A stretch of DNA of 64,000 bases, taken from contig JAUIRK010000898.1 in assembly GCA_030549495.1 (NCBI GenBank), positions 1,116,001 to 1,180,000 of the forward strand, given 5' to 3'. The translations under genes were made by a program, and so were the position numbers. Below are positions 11,201 through 22,014 of this stretch, one piece after another (the first letter of the stretch is position 1; the number at the start of each line of letters is the position of its first letter). The DNA comes from Nectonema munidae (Eukaryota; Nematomorpha; Nectonematoida; Nectonematidae). The notes under the pieces were generated by a model. The model had not been told where the DNA came from and did not search any database. It worked only from the letters and a program-made list of their open reading frames with translations.

Positions 11201-14200
11201 AAAGCAGGCTTGATGCGGGATCGAACCCAAGACCTTGAGTTATCGAATCCAGCATCTAACCAACCCTACTCACGCCCCTTACCTCTCTTAAACGTATTAA
11301 TAACAATTTTATAAAGATAAAAAAGGTATCCTCACCCTGACGATGATTTTTTCCGAGCTGTAAGCAGTGATTATGTGTTGAGTGCCATTTTTGGTGGCGA
11401 CGAGAACAGCGCAGATCAAATGAAAGTAGCGCTGATCCGAATTCGGCTTTCCCTTCTTTCTCATGTTGTTGCTTGTCGTTTCACTAAAATGCAATCTACC
11501 GACTGTCCACTTTATCGGCTTGTTTGGCACTAAATCAAACCTAATTATCAAAAAAGTACAATTTCCACAAGTATATTAATTCTTTCTTATATATACACAT
11601 TTTAAGCTTTCCATTTGGTTATATATTCAAAACAGAAAAGTAAATCAAAGAAATTTTATCCAAATATAAAATTTTAAAAATTTAAATGAACTTGTTATAC
11701 CTAAAAGCATTATAAATATAAACATTTAATATTCTCTAATGTTGATGGAATGATCATTTTTTAGGAATACATTTTGTGTAATTTTTTGCTTCCATAATAT
11801 AAATATGTCCAATATATTTCATAGTATTTTTATGTTCAATATAAATATAAATAAATAAAAGAATAAATATAAAGTTAAATAAAAGTTTTTCGGTTAATCA
11901 GAAGCATTTTTACAAATAATTGAAACCAAAAATATAAGTTAGAATGATAAAAGAAAGAAAAAGTTCCAAAACTAAATTATACTACAATTTTAAAATGGTT
12001 TCATCAGAAAAAGAAGGATCGTTAATTTAAAACGCGTCAATCAAAATTAAAAGTCAATAGGAAAAATATTATTATGTTCAATATCTTCAATTTGAAGTTC
12101 AGGTGGAGGAAAAGCTCAATCAATCGATCTTTATTTTAGTGCTTATAAAGGAATTGCGTTCAAAAGCGAGTAGCAAAGGAAAATTATGCAGAAATTAGGA
12201 AAATTTAATTAGTTATATGCACAAACTTAGAAGTCAATACCCTTTAGTAAATAATTTGGTGAGATTTGTTGTAAAGTATTTTCCTTTGTACGTTGTTCAT
12301 AAATTTCTAGATGCCGTTGTAAACTGAAACTAAATCTTTACAAAGTTGAGCTCTATACTATCTGCACCAGAATTGACGGCAATGCAATTTTGTTTAAAAC
12401 TGTCTAACTTGAAAAATTTCTGCGAATTTCATCTGAACCATTTTCCTTTTCGAAGATATAGCGTATGTTACTCCATCAAAATATTCATAAGCTCCGAAAA
12501 TATACATAGAATGGATGAGCTCAATGCAAAGAAGGTCGTTTTCATCAAGATTTTCTAAGTGAGATTTCAGAAATTCGAAGCTCTTTTTCAACATATGTTT
12601 TAAAACTGATTCATTTTTGCGTTAGCGCGTCCATTGAATTCAAAGAATAGTAATCGGAATTGAAGTATATACAAGTCAAATTAGGCACAATAATGGAGTT
12701 AGCGTAAAAACCACATTCGTTTCAATACAACCCAAACACATTTTAATTGAAAATAGAAAAATAATTCATTTGTTTTACAAATTAAAATATTAATTCACAA
12801 AAACAAATCAATCTTAGCTAGTGCAGAGAAAGACAGTGAATATATTGTTCTTTTAAGCGAAAAAATATATCACGATTATTGATTGAATTATTACAAAAGA
12901 ACTCATCATAATTTAATTGAAGAATCACCCCAAATGCTCGTAATTATAATTATGAAGAAAATTATTATATTATAGATTAGTCACCATGTATTATAGCTAT
13001 TTTCCATCAGAATTATAATAAACTATAGTTTATTGAAAATATAAGTTGCATCTAATTAAAGAAGCCCACAAAATCTAAAGAATAAAAGAGGTTTATATTT
13101 AAACTACTTTTTCGTTCAATTATTATTTTCCGCTAAAAATATTTGCCATTTGTTTCTTAACAATCACACCTTTAAAAAGATTTTTGTTTATTAGTTAGAA
13201 AGTTAACTAATTAGTTAGAAAAGTTGTTTACCAGCTAGTTATTATTTACTAACTAAGGGCGTGAGTAAGGTTGGTTAAATACTGGGTTTCAATAACTCAA
13301 GGTCTTGGGTTCGATTCCACGGCAATCCTCCTTTCTTCAAAGCATTTAAAATTTTCATTAGTAATACTTCAATTTGGTTTCTTTGACTTAAGTTTAAAAA
13401 ATTTTATATGTGAAAAAAGAAAACAATTTGCAATTTTCCTTTAAAAATACCATTCTTAATTTACATTTGTCATTTTACCATACTATTTTGTACTTTGGAA
13501 TGAAACTTAAAAATGGTACAATGAATTGTGAAAAAGTGAAAAAGACAAAAGAAAAAAATTTTAAAAGAACGAAAGAGAACTAAAAATGCTATATTAATAA
13601 AACTACAAATAAGCAATTTAAAAGCAAAACAATTTTGATTAAATGTTCGGACGAATTTGAAAGATATTGTCAAGATTATTTCCAATGAAAGTTGCTTCCA
13701 CCATAAATTCTAAACTCTAATTATCCAAAATATAATTTAGAAAAAAACTTTCATTCCAATTTTTAAACGAAAAATGAGTACAGGCACATGTAGTAAGTAC
13801 ATCATGTTGTGAGCCCTAATTTTTCACTTTAAAAATAATTCTGGTACCTTATTGACAGTCAAATGTTTCATTAAAGAGCAGAGAATCTCATAATCCCATC
13901 TTACATGAACGAGCATCAAAGATACATAAATTTCCAAGCAAAGTCCATGACTACAAACATAATTTTCATTTTTAACTTATGATTTTATTGTTTGGTTTAT
14001 GCTAGTTACTTTTGCACCCAAATATATAATACTTGAAAAGTGTAGCTTTTAGCATTTCGAAAAAAATGTTTGCCCTGGTAAAATTTTTCTCTGCCCACAC
14101 CCACGGTTAGAAAGTTCTAAATACGCAACTTGTTAGTTGGCTTGTTATTTTATGAGATTCGTTCTAACTGGATATTAGTTAATTAATTAGTTAAGCGATT

Positions 14201-17200
14201 AGTTATTTTGTTTCTTTGTTTGTTATTAATAAATTATCATTAAATTAATTTACTATTCATCTAGTTGATATTTTTTAAAAGAACTTATTCATTCAATTTT
14301 AAATTTAAATAGCAATTCCAATTTACAATTTTTATATTTAATTAAATGGATTTTTTCTATATTTTTGCATATTTGATAGCTTGTGCTTTTGATGATAAAA
14401 CGTGATGAAGTCTTAAGATTAAATAAAATTATAATTGAAATATAGACTTACGATAGTGGATAAAAAGGTTTTTTCGTTCTATCGGATTGAGATTGTTCTA
14501 TCTTTATACTTTGTGACTGCAGTTCTGCCTAAATTTATATATACTGCATAATAATGATAAAAGTTACGAAATATAATTTAAATTTAGGCATAAATAAATT
14601 TATTGAGAAATATCAAACAGTCAATATAAAATGAAACAATAAAACTTGACAGAGCTAAAAATAGCCGAAAGATAGAATTTTTGGGTCATTGAACTTTAAT
14701 GATACTTTAAATACATTCAAAAATTTTAAGAGAAAAGTGCAAAGATAATAACTTATGTACCCTAACCACATAAAGGGTTCAAAAACCCGATGTTAATTTT
14801 TATATGAAACAAAAAGGAAGACACTTTTTGAAATCATTATGCCACAATGACATTAATGAGTTAATTAAAATGAAACTTACTTTAATACCATAAAAATGAA
14901 TGTAGAATTTTTCAATTTCTTTGAAAGTGTTGTCAATTTTAATGTATTTAGGCTCCGTGTTTGTTGATATTTCCAATGTTATCTAAGATTAGGGAGATGA
15001 GATTTAAAGAAATCGAAGAAAATATTTAAAACTTTTCCAAACTTGAAAGTGATTCTTCTTCTGACACACAAAAGATTCATCTGTAGTTGAAAAATTAAAT
15101 CCTTTATCTGCTTGAATTCGGAAAATCGGAGCGCAAGTTTTTACGAAATCGAAAGAATACAAGTCTGTCCATGATAAAGCTTCATAGGGTTTCCATTTAA
15201 TGTTTTGAAAAGTTGTAGATTCTATTAAATGAAAAATTATCTCAATATAGTATATTAATAATTCTAATAACTTTTTTATATGTAATCCAAAAAGTTATGC
15301 TCTTTTTTGTCATGTTAGAGCCAAGCAAGCTCCTTCATTTCATTGGAAAAATTTTTTAAAAATTTATTAATTTTAGCCAATCAAGCGTTTGAAAAAATTT
15401 TAACCAATAAAATAGCCTACGTGAAAATCTCGGAGGTGATTTGGTTGAAAAACTCACACTTAGCTTAACACATTTGATCCAACTGTTATCTTTAGATGAC
15501 GCAGACGATTCTTGGATTTTAGAGTATTTTTATATCAAATTACATAATGTAGCATGCTTTTTCCGGGAGCAAATGAGTTAAGACAACATTTTTCATTTTC
15601 AGTAAATTAAATTCTCCGAAAAAAGAAATAAGGTTTTGTTCAAAATCATTTTTTATTAGATATAGAGATAACGATTATTTAAATTATTTGATTCATAAAA
15701 ATAGTTTTATTATAATCCGTGCCGGATTAACATAGTAGCAGATGTAGCAGCTGATACAGGCCCTGCGCTTTACAAGGGCCCCGCGCTTAGTTGAAAAATG
15801 CGTCAAAAAACTTCTTTTTTTTCAAAATTTTTAGGGGGCAATGAAGTGAAAAAAAATTTATCATGATGAAACACATTCCATTGTAACATACTTTCTGCGA
15901 CAATCTTTCTGAAAAATTTCTTGATTACAATTTCTAAATGGTACAATTTCTGAAAATTACAGTGGTATTTCAAATTGAAACTAAGTCTAAATTTAAATCA
16001 AATGAATCCAATTATTTTCATGGGTCACTGATGCTCCATGAGGGTTAATTCATGTGATCCGTAGAAAAGCAAATCACTTAATTTGATAAAAATTACCTAA
16101 AAATTAAAAAAATCATCCGCGTCATTTAAAAACGAAGGTGAGATCAAACGTTCAAATGTTGCATACAACGAAATAATTATAATGCAAAGCTGGAACTTTA
16201 AAAACCGTTTAACTTCAAAGTTATAAAGAGTGACTTAGGTAAAAATTTATAAGAAAACAAGCATTAATCTAAAAAATCAACGAAAAATTATTTAATTCAG
16301 GATACTTATGATTTATTCTTAATGCATTTGTAGTCATACTAAGAACAAAGACATCAAAATTTGTGATCGTATCAACTTTTGAAAATATTTCGCATTATAG
16401 ATGCTCGCTATATTTACTATACAAATTTTTACGAACGCTTTCTTCACACTTTTTTTATCACTTCAAACCATGCTCACTTTTTAAATATCCCATATGTTAA
16501 TCTAAAGTGAATTCCAGCTCAAGTGTGATTTGGAAATTATTAGATTTGTTTTCACTAGATTGTGCATCATTTAATTTCCTTATTTCACATAGAAATAGTT
16601 TCATTGCATACGACTTTTTTAAAGATAAATTATTTCAAGAAATATGTGACTCTTTGAAATTTAAAATCTTTTATCCCGTAAACTGCTGGAAAAGGCGTGT
16701 TTTATGCTTTGGTAAAACTGCTCACCCTATTCGCAGACATTGAATTGAAACAAATAAATTCTCCTATACTCCCGTTATGCGCATTCGCTTACTTATAAAG
16801 TAAATTTCATTAAGCCGACTATGTTTAATACGAACTTTAATACCACGACAGAATTTGCACCATAACCAAATTCTTAATACGTAATATTACGCGTTATTCC
16901 GAAGCTCATATTCGGACTCCGTGATAAATTTTTCTTAATAGCTCACTAATTTTGCATATGTTTGAAGGCAAGTCTAAGATTATTTCCATGTAAATTAACT
17001 TTATTAGCCTCTTTATATTTAAATATGTGAATAGCGGGATATGAAGCGTGCTTTCTTATTGAAATGATATTTTAGTTTAGATATCCTGGTCCCATGAAAA
17101 ATTTGTAAAGGGATAGAATTGGGAATATCATTTATGATATTTTTATAAGTTTCAATCTGGTACACGAATACGAGCATCAAAAATCGAGAGCAATACCTGA

Positions 17201-20200
17201 AGATAGATTGTTTAAGAGATTCGTTGAATCTGTTGTAGATAAACTTGAGGAAGGAGAGTGATTATTATCGTCTATCTTCTTCCTCTTTATTGAATCAAAG
17301 ACTCTTAAAATAAGCGAGAAGATTGAGACTGTTGCTAATGATAAGGGCGAATATAGGAGAGGTTTCGTTTATGATATATTTGCTAAATCATAAATTCTAT
17401 CAATATTATAATTTTTAATCAAAAAACAATTGTGTTTTTATTTTAAATTTTTTTCTCTATGTAGATCTGTAACCACAATGGTGAAAATTTTACTAGACAG
17501 CAATATGTAATGGTAATGGTACCGTAGGGTGTTTTCATCGAAAAGGAACAATTGGGTCGCTTGTACCGAACTATGAGGAAAGCAAGCTTGATGTAGGATC
17601 GAACCCAAGAGCTTGAGTTATCGAATCCAGCATCTAACCAACCATACTCACGCAAATCACCAAACAACTGTTATGAAAGAAAATAAACCATAAGATTTTT
17701 TATTCTTCATAGAGATCATCTAAAAGATTGTCGCTACCCCAAAAAGTGCTTAAAAAATAAGGTAAATGTTCGAAAAAGACTGTTTTTTAAATTAAATATG
17801 AAAAGTATAACAAACAAAAGAAAAAAATATCTGAATTTTACAATGACCCATCCAAATTTTGGTAAGAAAGAAATTTATTGGGCCCCGTTTTCAGTATGCT
17901 AGCTTGCTACTCTAGGCTATGGATAAATTATAATAAATGCTTTATTTTCATGCATTACACTTAAAAAATGGCTACCTGATTGCATTCGCCTTGTATAAAT
18001 TAATAAAGTGTATGGGACGTGATTTTGGTTGGTTGGATACACTGGGTTTCGATAACTCAATGTCTTGGCTTCGATCCCTCATGAAGCCTTCTTTCTTCAT
18101 AGTTCCGTATACGCGGGCGCAATTGTGCCTTCTCAACTGAAAATGTAGTAGAGTATTGAACATTCGAAATACAGTTTGTTTCAGAATAATGAAGAAAAAT
18201 AACACAAATGTATAGAATTATATCGGAAAATTTATTGACAAGATTAACAAAAACGTGGTCACATAATGCCCCTTTTCAAGATTTTTCTCCACCTTTTACC
18301 ATTATTATGGCATTTCGTCATTCATTGTATATTATATTTTTGCCGTTCTTTTTCCAGGGTTTCAGTATTCTACATTTTCGTTGATTGCAAAAATTTTTGT
18401 ATAATATAATTTAGTTTAGGTATGCAATATGCATTGAAGAAAATATTTTAACATTTCAGTTTTTTATGTGCTTTTAGTATCTTTTTTATAGATTATGTGA
18501 CATATTAGAGCTCTGGCAAGACTATTGGAGAAAACAAAAAATCAAGCAACAGTATAGGAAGGTGGTTTACCACATATCTTTATTTTAAAATTGATAAAAT
18601 TTGTAAATCCTACTTCCAGTAAAAAAATGTAATGAAATTTTGCACACACTTAAAGAATATGCTATGTTGATAATAATATATGAAATTTCATTCAACTTGA
18701 GCAACATATGCCAAAAGTATAGCCTTTCGAAATTTTGCCACGTGGAAACCATGTATAAATAAAACAGAGAGATAATTTTCTTAGAAAAGTAAACAAAGTT
18801 CTCTCCCTCATATATATATATATATATATGTCAAACAGAACAAAGGTTATAGTGACTAAAGGTTATGAGGGGTTGTTTCAAGTCTTATATACTTTTATGG
18901 TTTTGATAGATAGTGTCTAAAAATTTTGAGGGTTTGTCTGCCTCTCTAACTTTTTGAGGTTTTAAAAAATTTTCTTATATTTCAATCATAAAGCGTGATT
19001 TATGGACAAAATGTTAATTAAATCGTGAGAAAAAAATTATTTTAAAGGGGAAGCAGCACCAAAGAAAAAGGTAACCAAGGATAAACACAAATTTATTTTG
19101 TTATGCCAAAAAATGCCAGGAATACAGATTTGTATTTCTTCAATGAAGTTGATTCAGAACGCTACTACAGATACGATACTTATCAAACACCCGTTTTGAA
19201 AAATGAGGATACACTAGTATACTTAATAATTAAGATTTACTTTCATACCTTGTATATTCTTATCTTTTACATAGAGGAGGTAAGTTCAGTTTCATTAATC
19301 TTTCTTTGTAATCAAAAATGTTAGTACAGTTGGTGTTCTTATTTTGCATGCCTATATTATTTAGTTTTCGGCGTTTTGAAGTATTTATTTGAAATTTTAA
19401 GTGCCGTGAAAATTAACATCCGCCACGCGCGAATTCAAAGGGATGAACACTTCATAATACATTTCAAAAAAAATATACGGCTTGGGTTAAATAAAAATTT
19501 ACAAGCTCTCTTTCGTAGATGTAAATTGCAAATCATAAGCTTAAATGAGTTTGGTAAAGACAAAATAGTATGACATTTAATTTATAAAAAAAATGCTAAA
19601 GGATTTTTGAATATTTTGTGCACAACTGATTTTTTTTAAGGACCATGACGATACTAATGAGCTAATGTATGATGACATGAGGATACATTTAAATCCTTGA
19701 TCAACCGAAAACAAACTCACTTCCATTCATCTGCTCTTGTGATTTAAGGAAATACTATTAAAGCACAAGCTTTAAGTTTCCTTTTAGAAAAAGAAGAACT
19801 TACATATTTTTTGTTAAGGTATCTTGATGAAATGACTGAGAATCTCTGAAACTTTTGTTTGAAGCTTCTTCGGAATAATTTACACTTAAATTTGGAGACT
19901 TTATGGATAGACTTGAAGAAAATTGTGGAATGCTATGGTCGAGAAATATTGAATTTTCATTTGGACAGGGGATAAGGGAAATATTTGTATTAGTTATCTT
20001 TGCTTCTTTTTGATTCCATTCTTTCACTGTATTACAGTTAATTGGGGTGTTTGTTTGAATTGGAAAGTTTGACAACATTTTACCATTCATTAGGTTGAAA
20101 GTAGCTGCTGCATAGTTGATAATACTATTGTTACTACTAATGGCTTCATAAGATTTGGGGTTTAAAGAAGACTCAGAACACCAAATGTTGTTGGTTACAT

Positions 20201-20455
20201 TAAAGCTTTTCTGACTACAACTTTCTTGTGCTTTATTTTTGAGTTCATTGACAAAGTAGCTTAAAATAAAATCATTTTTTGAATGACCGCCAGATTAACA
20301 AATAAAAGCATTCACTTACTCAATCGGTTTATCATTGTTAAGTGGAATAGCAGTATTCAATGGAGGTAAGGGCTCGCTCAAGTTTTCACTCACGTTCTGA
20401 TTGAGTAAGTTCTTCAGCGTCGAATTAGTTTGAGAATTTATATTTTGTTGATTCG
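5118..20455 (-). CDS. Myrf: Myelin regulatory factor (MYRF) homologue, 11 exons, both ends incomplete
   Basis: Exons (minus strand order): 20455-20320, 20259-19804, 17303-17197, 15221-15043, 14982-14881, 14528-14452, 11540-11336, 9986-9906, 9563-9444, 7193-6978, 5284-5118, about 1,846 nt. All boundaries use AG/GT and the reading phase is unbroken across all ten introns, which is strong evidence for a working gene. MYRF is an ER-membrane protein that trimerises, cuts itself with an S74-type (phage tailspike chaperone-like) domain, and releases an N-terminal NDT80-fold transcription factor. Seen here: a KRKK patch, the block [35 protein letters not shown] and SEKIIVR of the DNA-binding domain, the self-cleavage motif PSDIRIK, GVLAQEI and [11 protein letters not shown]. 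The transmembrane and luminal exons were not found below 5,118, and the start codon exon is uncertain. Confidence 0.93.
5285..6977 (-). other. MYRF intron
   Basis: AT-rich intron between the S74 exon and the coiled-coil exon. The open frames in it (for example 5839-6373) show no codon pattern or homology and are taken as chance. Confidence 0.75.
6978..7193 (-). CDS. Myrf: MYRF exon, S74 intramolecular chaperone domain
   Basis: This 216 nt exon encodes [29 protein letters not shown] and [12 protein letters not shown]. These are typical of the peptidase S74 / intramolecular chaperone fold that trimerises and drives cleavage. The donor is AAA|GTAGCC. Confidence 0.93.
7657..7745 (+). mobile_element. 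tRNA-like SINE fragment, second family
   Basis: GATGGGCCAGTGGTTCAAGC is A-box-like and GGCTCGATCCCTG is a B-box-like stretch 30-odd bases later. The body differs from the 901-1046 family, so this is a separate tRNA-derived repeat. Confidence 0.5.
8268..8335 (+). mobile_element. hAT-type terminal fragment
   Basis: GGCCCGC near 8269 and GGGCCGTAATTTGGAACAC near 8310 resemble the GGCCCGC-rich subterminal and terminal parts of Charlie-like elements. There is no target duplication and no second end. Confidence 0.4.
9444..9563 (-). CDS. Myrf: MYRF exon, self-cleavage Ser/Lys dyad
   Basis: This 120 nt exon encodes [19 protein letters not shown], then [14 protein letters not shown]. In the family the catalytic serine is in PSD and the lysine lies five residues later. 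Both are present here (Ser codon 30, Lys codon 35 of the exon), so auto-proteolysis is predicted to be intact. Confidence 0.93.
9906..9986 (-). CDS. Myrf: MYRF exon, ASNPGQFE linker
   Basis: This 81 nt exon encodes [17 protein letters not shown] and an IFHP end, matching the [12 protein letters not shown] and WQR stretch between the DNA-binding and S74 domains. It is phase 0 on both sides. Confidence 0.93.
10191..10308 (+). mobile_element. Strongly diverged SINE remnant
   Basis: It keeps CTTGAGTAGACTTGG at the start, CCAGCACCAAGC in the middle and CTCAATGAAAACA near the end, in the order of the 901-1046 family. The B box is eroded. Confidence 0.45.
10372..10444 (+). repeat. Two-copy tandem repeat of about 29 bp
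   Basis: The unit TATTTTCTTTTACTTTTTTT occurs twice, separated by a few bases. It lies inside a MYRF intron. Confidence 0.6.
10926..11063. mobile_element. Small MITE with repeat-built ends
   Basis: CTAGTCAAAATCC and its complement GGATTTTGACTAG bound a 138 bp element. Inside each end the phrase AAAATCCCCGAAA is repeated. The layout resembles the 49909-50504 element. Confidence 0.65.
11141..11277 (-). mobile_element. tRNA-derived SINE
   Basis: Minus-strand family member. It retains the B box, the CTTGAGTTATCGAATCCAGC anticodon-side region and the ACTCACGCCC 5' end. It lies only about 60 bp from the MYRF exon at 11336. Confidence 0.83.
11336..11540 (-). CDS. Myrf: MYRF exon, GRLHFSETT core of the DNA-binding domain
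   Basis: This 205 nt exon encodes [19 protein letters not shown], then [11 protein letters not shown] and SEKIIVR. These are the most conserved residues of the MYRF NDT80 fold. The acceptor at 11541-11542 gives the in-frame join FYPLS-FDLVPNK. A nearer TTTAG would shift the frame. Confidence 0.95.
11541..14451 (-). other. MYRF intron (2.9 kb)
   Basis: AT-rich intron between the IEQSQSDR and GRLHFSETT exons. Apart from the SINE 5' part at 13257-13340 nothing was recognised; the open frames are unconvincing. Confidence 0.7.
13257..13340 (+). mobile_element. SINE, 5' part only
   Basis: Contains the tRNA-like part GGGCGTGAGTAAGGTTGG through GGTTCGATTCC. The family-specific body is missing after about 13,340. 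Confidence 0.75.
14452..14528 (-). CDS. Myrf: MYRF exon with IEQSQSDR motif
   Basis: This 77 nt exon encodes [19 protein letters not shown], nearly identical to the family hallmark [15 protein letters not shown]. The donor is TC|GTAAGTC, and the split codon is completed by the next exon. Confidence 0.92.
14881..14982 (-). CDS. Myrf: MYRF exon, NDT80-like domain
   Basis: This 102 nt phase-0 exon encodes [17 protein letters not shown] and an FYIHFYGIK end. It corresponds to the EPKYVKT and FYLKLHGVK region of the family. The donor is GTAAGTTTC. Confidence 0.9.
15043..15221 (-). CDS. Myrf: MYRF exon, start of NDT80-like DNA-binding domain
   Basis: Encodes [20 protein letters not shown] and VCQKKNHFQ, close matches to the vertebrate MYRF stretch that begins IKWQP and runs through ADKGFNFS to VCQKKNHFQ. 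The exon ends at a less usual donor, CAA|GTTTGG. An apparent better donor 27 nt earlier (GTGTGTC) would remove the conserved VCQKKNHFQ block, so I chose the later site. Confidence 0.92.
15222..17196 (-). other. MYRF intron with a transposon-like end
   Basis: This intron holds a hAT-like end at 15719-15850. No other gene or repeat was recognised. Confidence 0.6.
15719..15850 (+). mobile_element. hAT-like terminal fragment, GTGCCGGATTAAC type
   Basis: GTGCCGGATTAACATAG and CAGGGCCCTGCGC-like GC-rich sequence (with AAGGGCCCCGCGCTT) look like the 5' end of a hAT element of the type that starts CAGxGCCGGATTAA. The second end was not found. Confidence 0.4.
17197..17303 (-). CDS. Myrf: MYRF exon with basic KRKK patch
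   Basis: This 107 nt exon encodes [12 protein letters not shown] followed by a Ser/Thr/Asn-rich tail. The KRKK patch matches the KKRK nuclear localisation motif that precedes the DNA-binding domain in vertebrate MYRF. The split codons on both sides (AT|A and G|AA) complete cleanly. Confidence 0.78.
17519..17653 (-). mobile_element. tRNA-derived SINE
   Basis: Minus-strand copy with GGTACCGTAGGGTGTTTTC at its tail side and ACTCACGC at the tRNA-like 5' end. It is about 5-10% diverged from the 901 copy by eye. Confidence 0.82.
18014..18145 (+). mobile_element. tRNA-derived SINE, diverged
   Basis: GGGACGTGATTTTGGTTGG, GGCTTCGATCCC as B box and CAATTGTGCCTTCTC body mark the family. Several substitutions suggest an older copy. 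Confidence 0.78.
19365..19450 (+). mobile_element. hAT MITE 3' fragment, relative of 27533-27770
   Basis: CGTTTTGAAGTATTTATTTG, ATTTTAAGTGCCGTG and ATCCGCCACGCGC follow the same order as 27688-27750. The terminal TCACTG is lost. Confidence 0.5.
19804..20259 (-). CDS. Myrf: MYRF exon, long low-complexity N-terminal region
   Basis: This is the longest exon (456 nt, 151 codons plus split codons). It encodes a Ser/Asn-rich, disordered-looking segment of the kind found in the N-terminal activation region of MYRF proteins. The donor is AT|GTAAGT, and the phase fits both neighbours. No folded domain is visible. Confidence 0.78.
20320..20455 (-). CDS. Myrf: MYRF exon, N-terminal Asn/Gln-rich segment
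   Basis: The exon follows a TTAG acceptor and ends at GA|GTAAGTG. It has 136 nt, entering in phase 1 and leaving in phase 2. The peptide is rich in Asn, Gln, Leu and Ser, with a [11 protein letters not shown] stretch. N-terminal MYRF sequence is poorly conserved, so the assignment rests on the splice phase fitting the next exon. Confidence 0.7.
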
Positions 20456-20690
20456 CTAAAAAAGTAGACGATAAAAATGATTTTATACTATATTATAATA
20501 TGTATATTGTGTATATATATATATATCATTTTTATATGTTTGCCCATATTAATTTCTCTGATGGATGAGTACCAGTTGACCCATTATTAGCCTTCTTTTA
20601 TTAGACTATTTTCGTGAAGTAACTCATTTAGGATATCTTTGATATGTTTTAATACTTTTCACCTTTTCCTCATTAATTATTATATTTTAA

Positions 20691-21130
20691 TACAGTCAAA
20701 ACGGAATAATCCGGGAAGTCCTGTTTGCAGGAAATTTTGTCAGAATATAGAAACTACGGTGTATAGATTAAAGTGTGCAAAAATGAGAGTTTGTAGCATT
20801 AGTATAGTGAAGTCTGCATAATTTTCCCTTTTCTTCATCTGGTTTGCATGATTACTCGCAAACCAGATAACGAAAGGTATCTTGCAGCTTCTCTTTCAAA
20901 AACTTTTTCTCATTATATTCTCGCATTCTTCAGTTTTCACAACTTGTTTCAGAAAACTCAGTGATATCATCCATGCCAATTAGTACTTCTTCTGTTAGAA
21001 TACCTAACTAAGAATAATAACTTTCTTATACTCGTCAACTCTTATCCTCGCTAGACGTTTAAGGAACAGCTTCAGGCCCATGCTTTTCAAAAATAATCGT
21101 TTGTTTTTCTTTTTCATTGAATTTTCATAT
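20691..21130 (-). mobile_element. pogo/Tigger-like end with possible decayed coding part
   Basis: TA followed by CAGTCAAAACGGAATAATCC, then GGGAAGTCC, resembles pogo-type ends (TA target, CAGT start). On the minus strand further right a short MDDITEFSETSCEN-like frame could be the acidic C-terminus of a pogo-type transposase. Only one end is visible, so the right limit is approximate. Confidence 0.4.
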
Positions 21131-21355
21131 GGCTAAAAGCGAATGATTTTTATTTCGTGGATAAATGTTGACCCATTTTCCATGAAATGCTTTGGTTCCC
21201 AACTTTTTGATGACAATTCAGCACATTTAAAGTAAAAAATATACTTAATAAATGTTATCATTTAAAATCAAGATAAATAAATAAGTAAAACAATTTAAAA
21301 ATTACATTATACTTTTCATTCCTATGTGCTCCTTGGAAGAAGGTAAATGACCGGT

Positions 21356-21371
21356 ACCCCCCCCCCCCCCC
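21356..21371. repeat. Poly-C tract
   Basis: About 16 consecutive C after GGTACC. One of several long G/C homopolymers in an otherwise AT-rich window. Confidence 0.9.
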
Positions 21372-21436
21372 TAATAATGTTATTTCATTATTTTACTTAC
21401 AATATTATATTATAAAAGGTGTTATAATCATTTTAA

Positions 21437-21733
21437 CCCTTTGACGATCACTGTGACTCTCCCATTAACTGGTTAACGAAATGAGTGAAGAATTGTCGAC
21501 TTTATAAAAATATGAATCGTCTGCGTTTATTAATGCTTTTTAACACAAATCTTCTGCTTTACTTTACGCATGGTTTAATTAACCCGTTAACGATCACAAT
21601 AATCAGACGATATCTAATGTAAAGCAGAAGATTTGTATTAAAGAGCTTTGATAAACGCAGACGATTTTATTTTTGTAAAGTCGACTATAGTCGACATGGG
21701 CGTTAACGGGTTATTAATGTGGTCGTTAATCGG
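21437..21733. mobile_element. piggyBac-like MITE with long inverted repeats
   Basis: TTAA at 21433-21436 and 21734-21737 flanks CCCTTTGACGATCAC and the complement of CCGATTAACGACCAC. The two arms, over 100 bp each, pair imperfectly (TCGTCTGCGTTTAT, AATCTTCTGCTTTAC and GTCGACTTTA recur in both). A TTAA target and a CCCTTTG start are typical of piggyBac. No coding capacity. Confidence 0.7.
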
Positions 21734-22014
21734 TTAAGAATTCAATTGAAAAATAAAGCAGAAGATTAGGCCTAAAAATTCTGGTCCTCAAACGTTTGAC
21801 AGTTGCTTTGGTTCATTCACAACCTCATTTTCACAATGAAATCAAAAAAATACCATGGCGCTGGGGAGAGTAGGGTTCGGATCCAGAATCTGGAGGACTA
21901 TCTGGAAGACTAAAAAATACAATAAAAATTATATTGATTGCTTGGTAAATATGAAGTTCATTCATTAAAAAAATTAATTTCAAATATGCTTTTCCAACAT
22001 ATTGCTCTCACCCT

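Larger units (their letters stand above)
17304..19803 (-). other. MYRF intron with two SINEs
   Basis: A 2.5 kb intron with SINEs at 17519-17653 and 18014-18145, an (AT)n run near 18,811-18,828 and a hAT MITE end near 19,370-19,440. Nothing else was recognised. Confidence 0.7.

Noticed and set aside
11331-11335. A simple continuation of the MYRF exon past SEKIIVR
   Set aside because: The frame after AGG|GTGAGG loses family similarity at once, while ASNPGQFE at 9986 continues it exactly.
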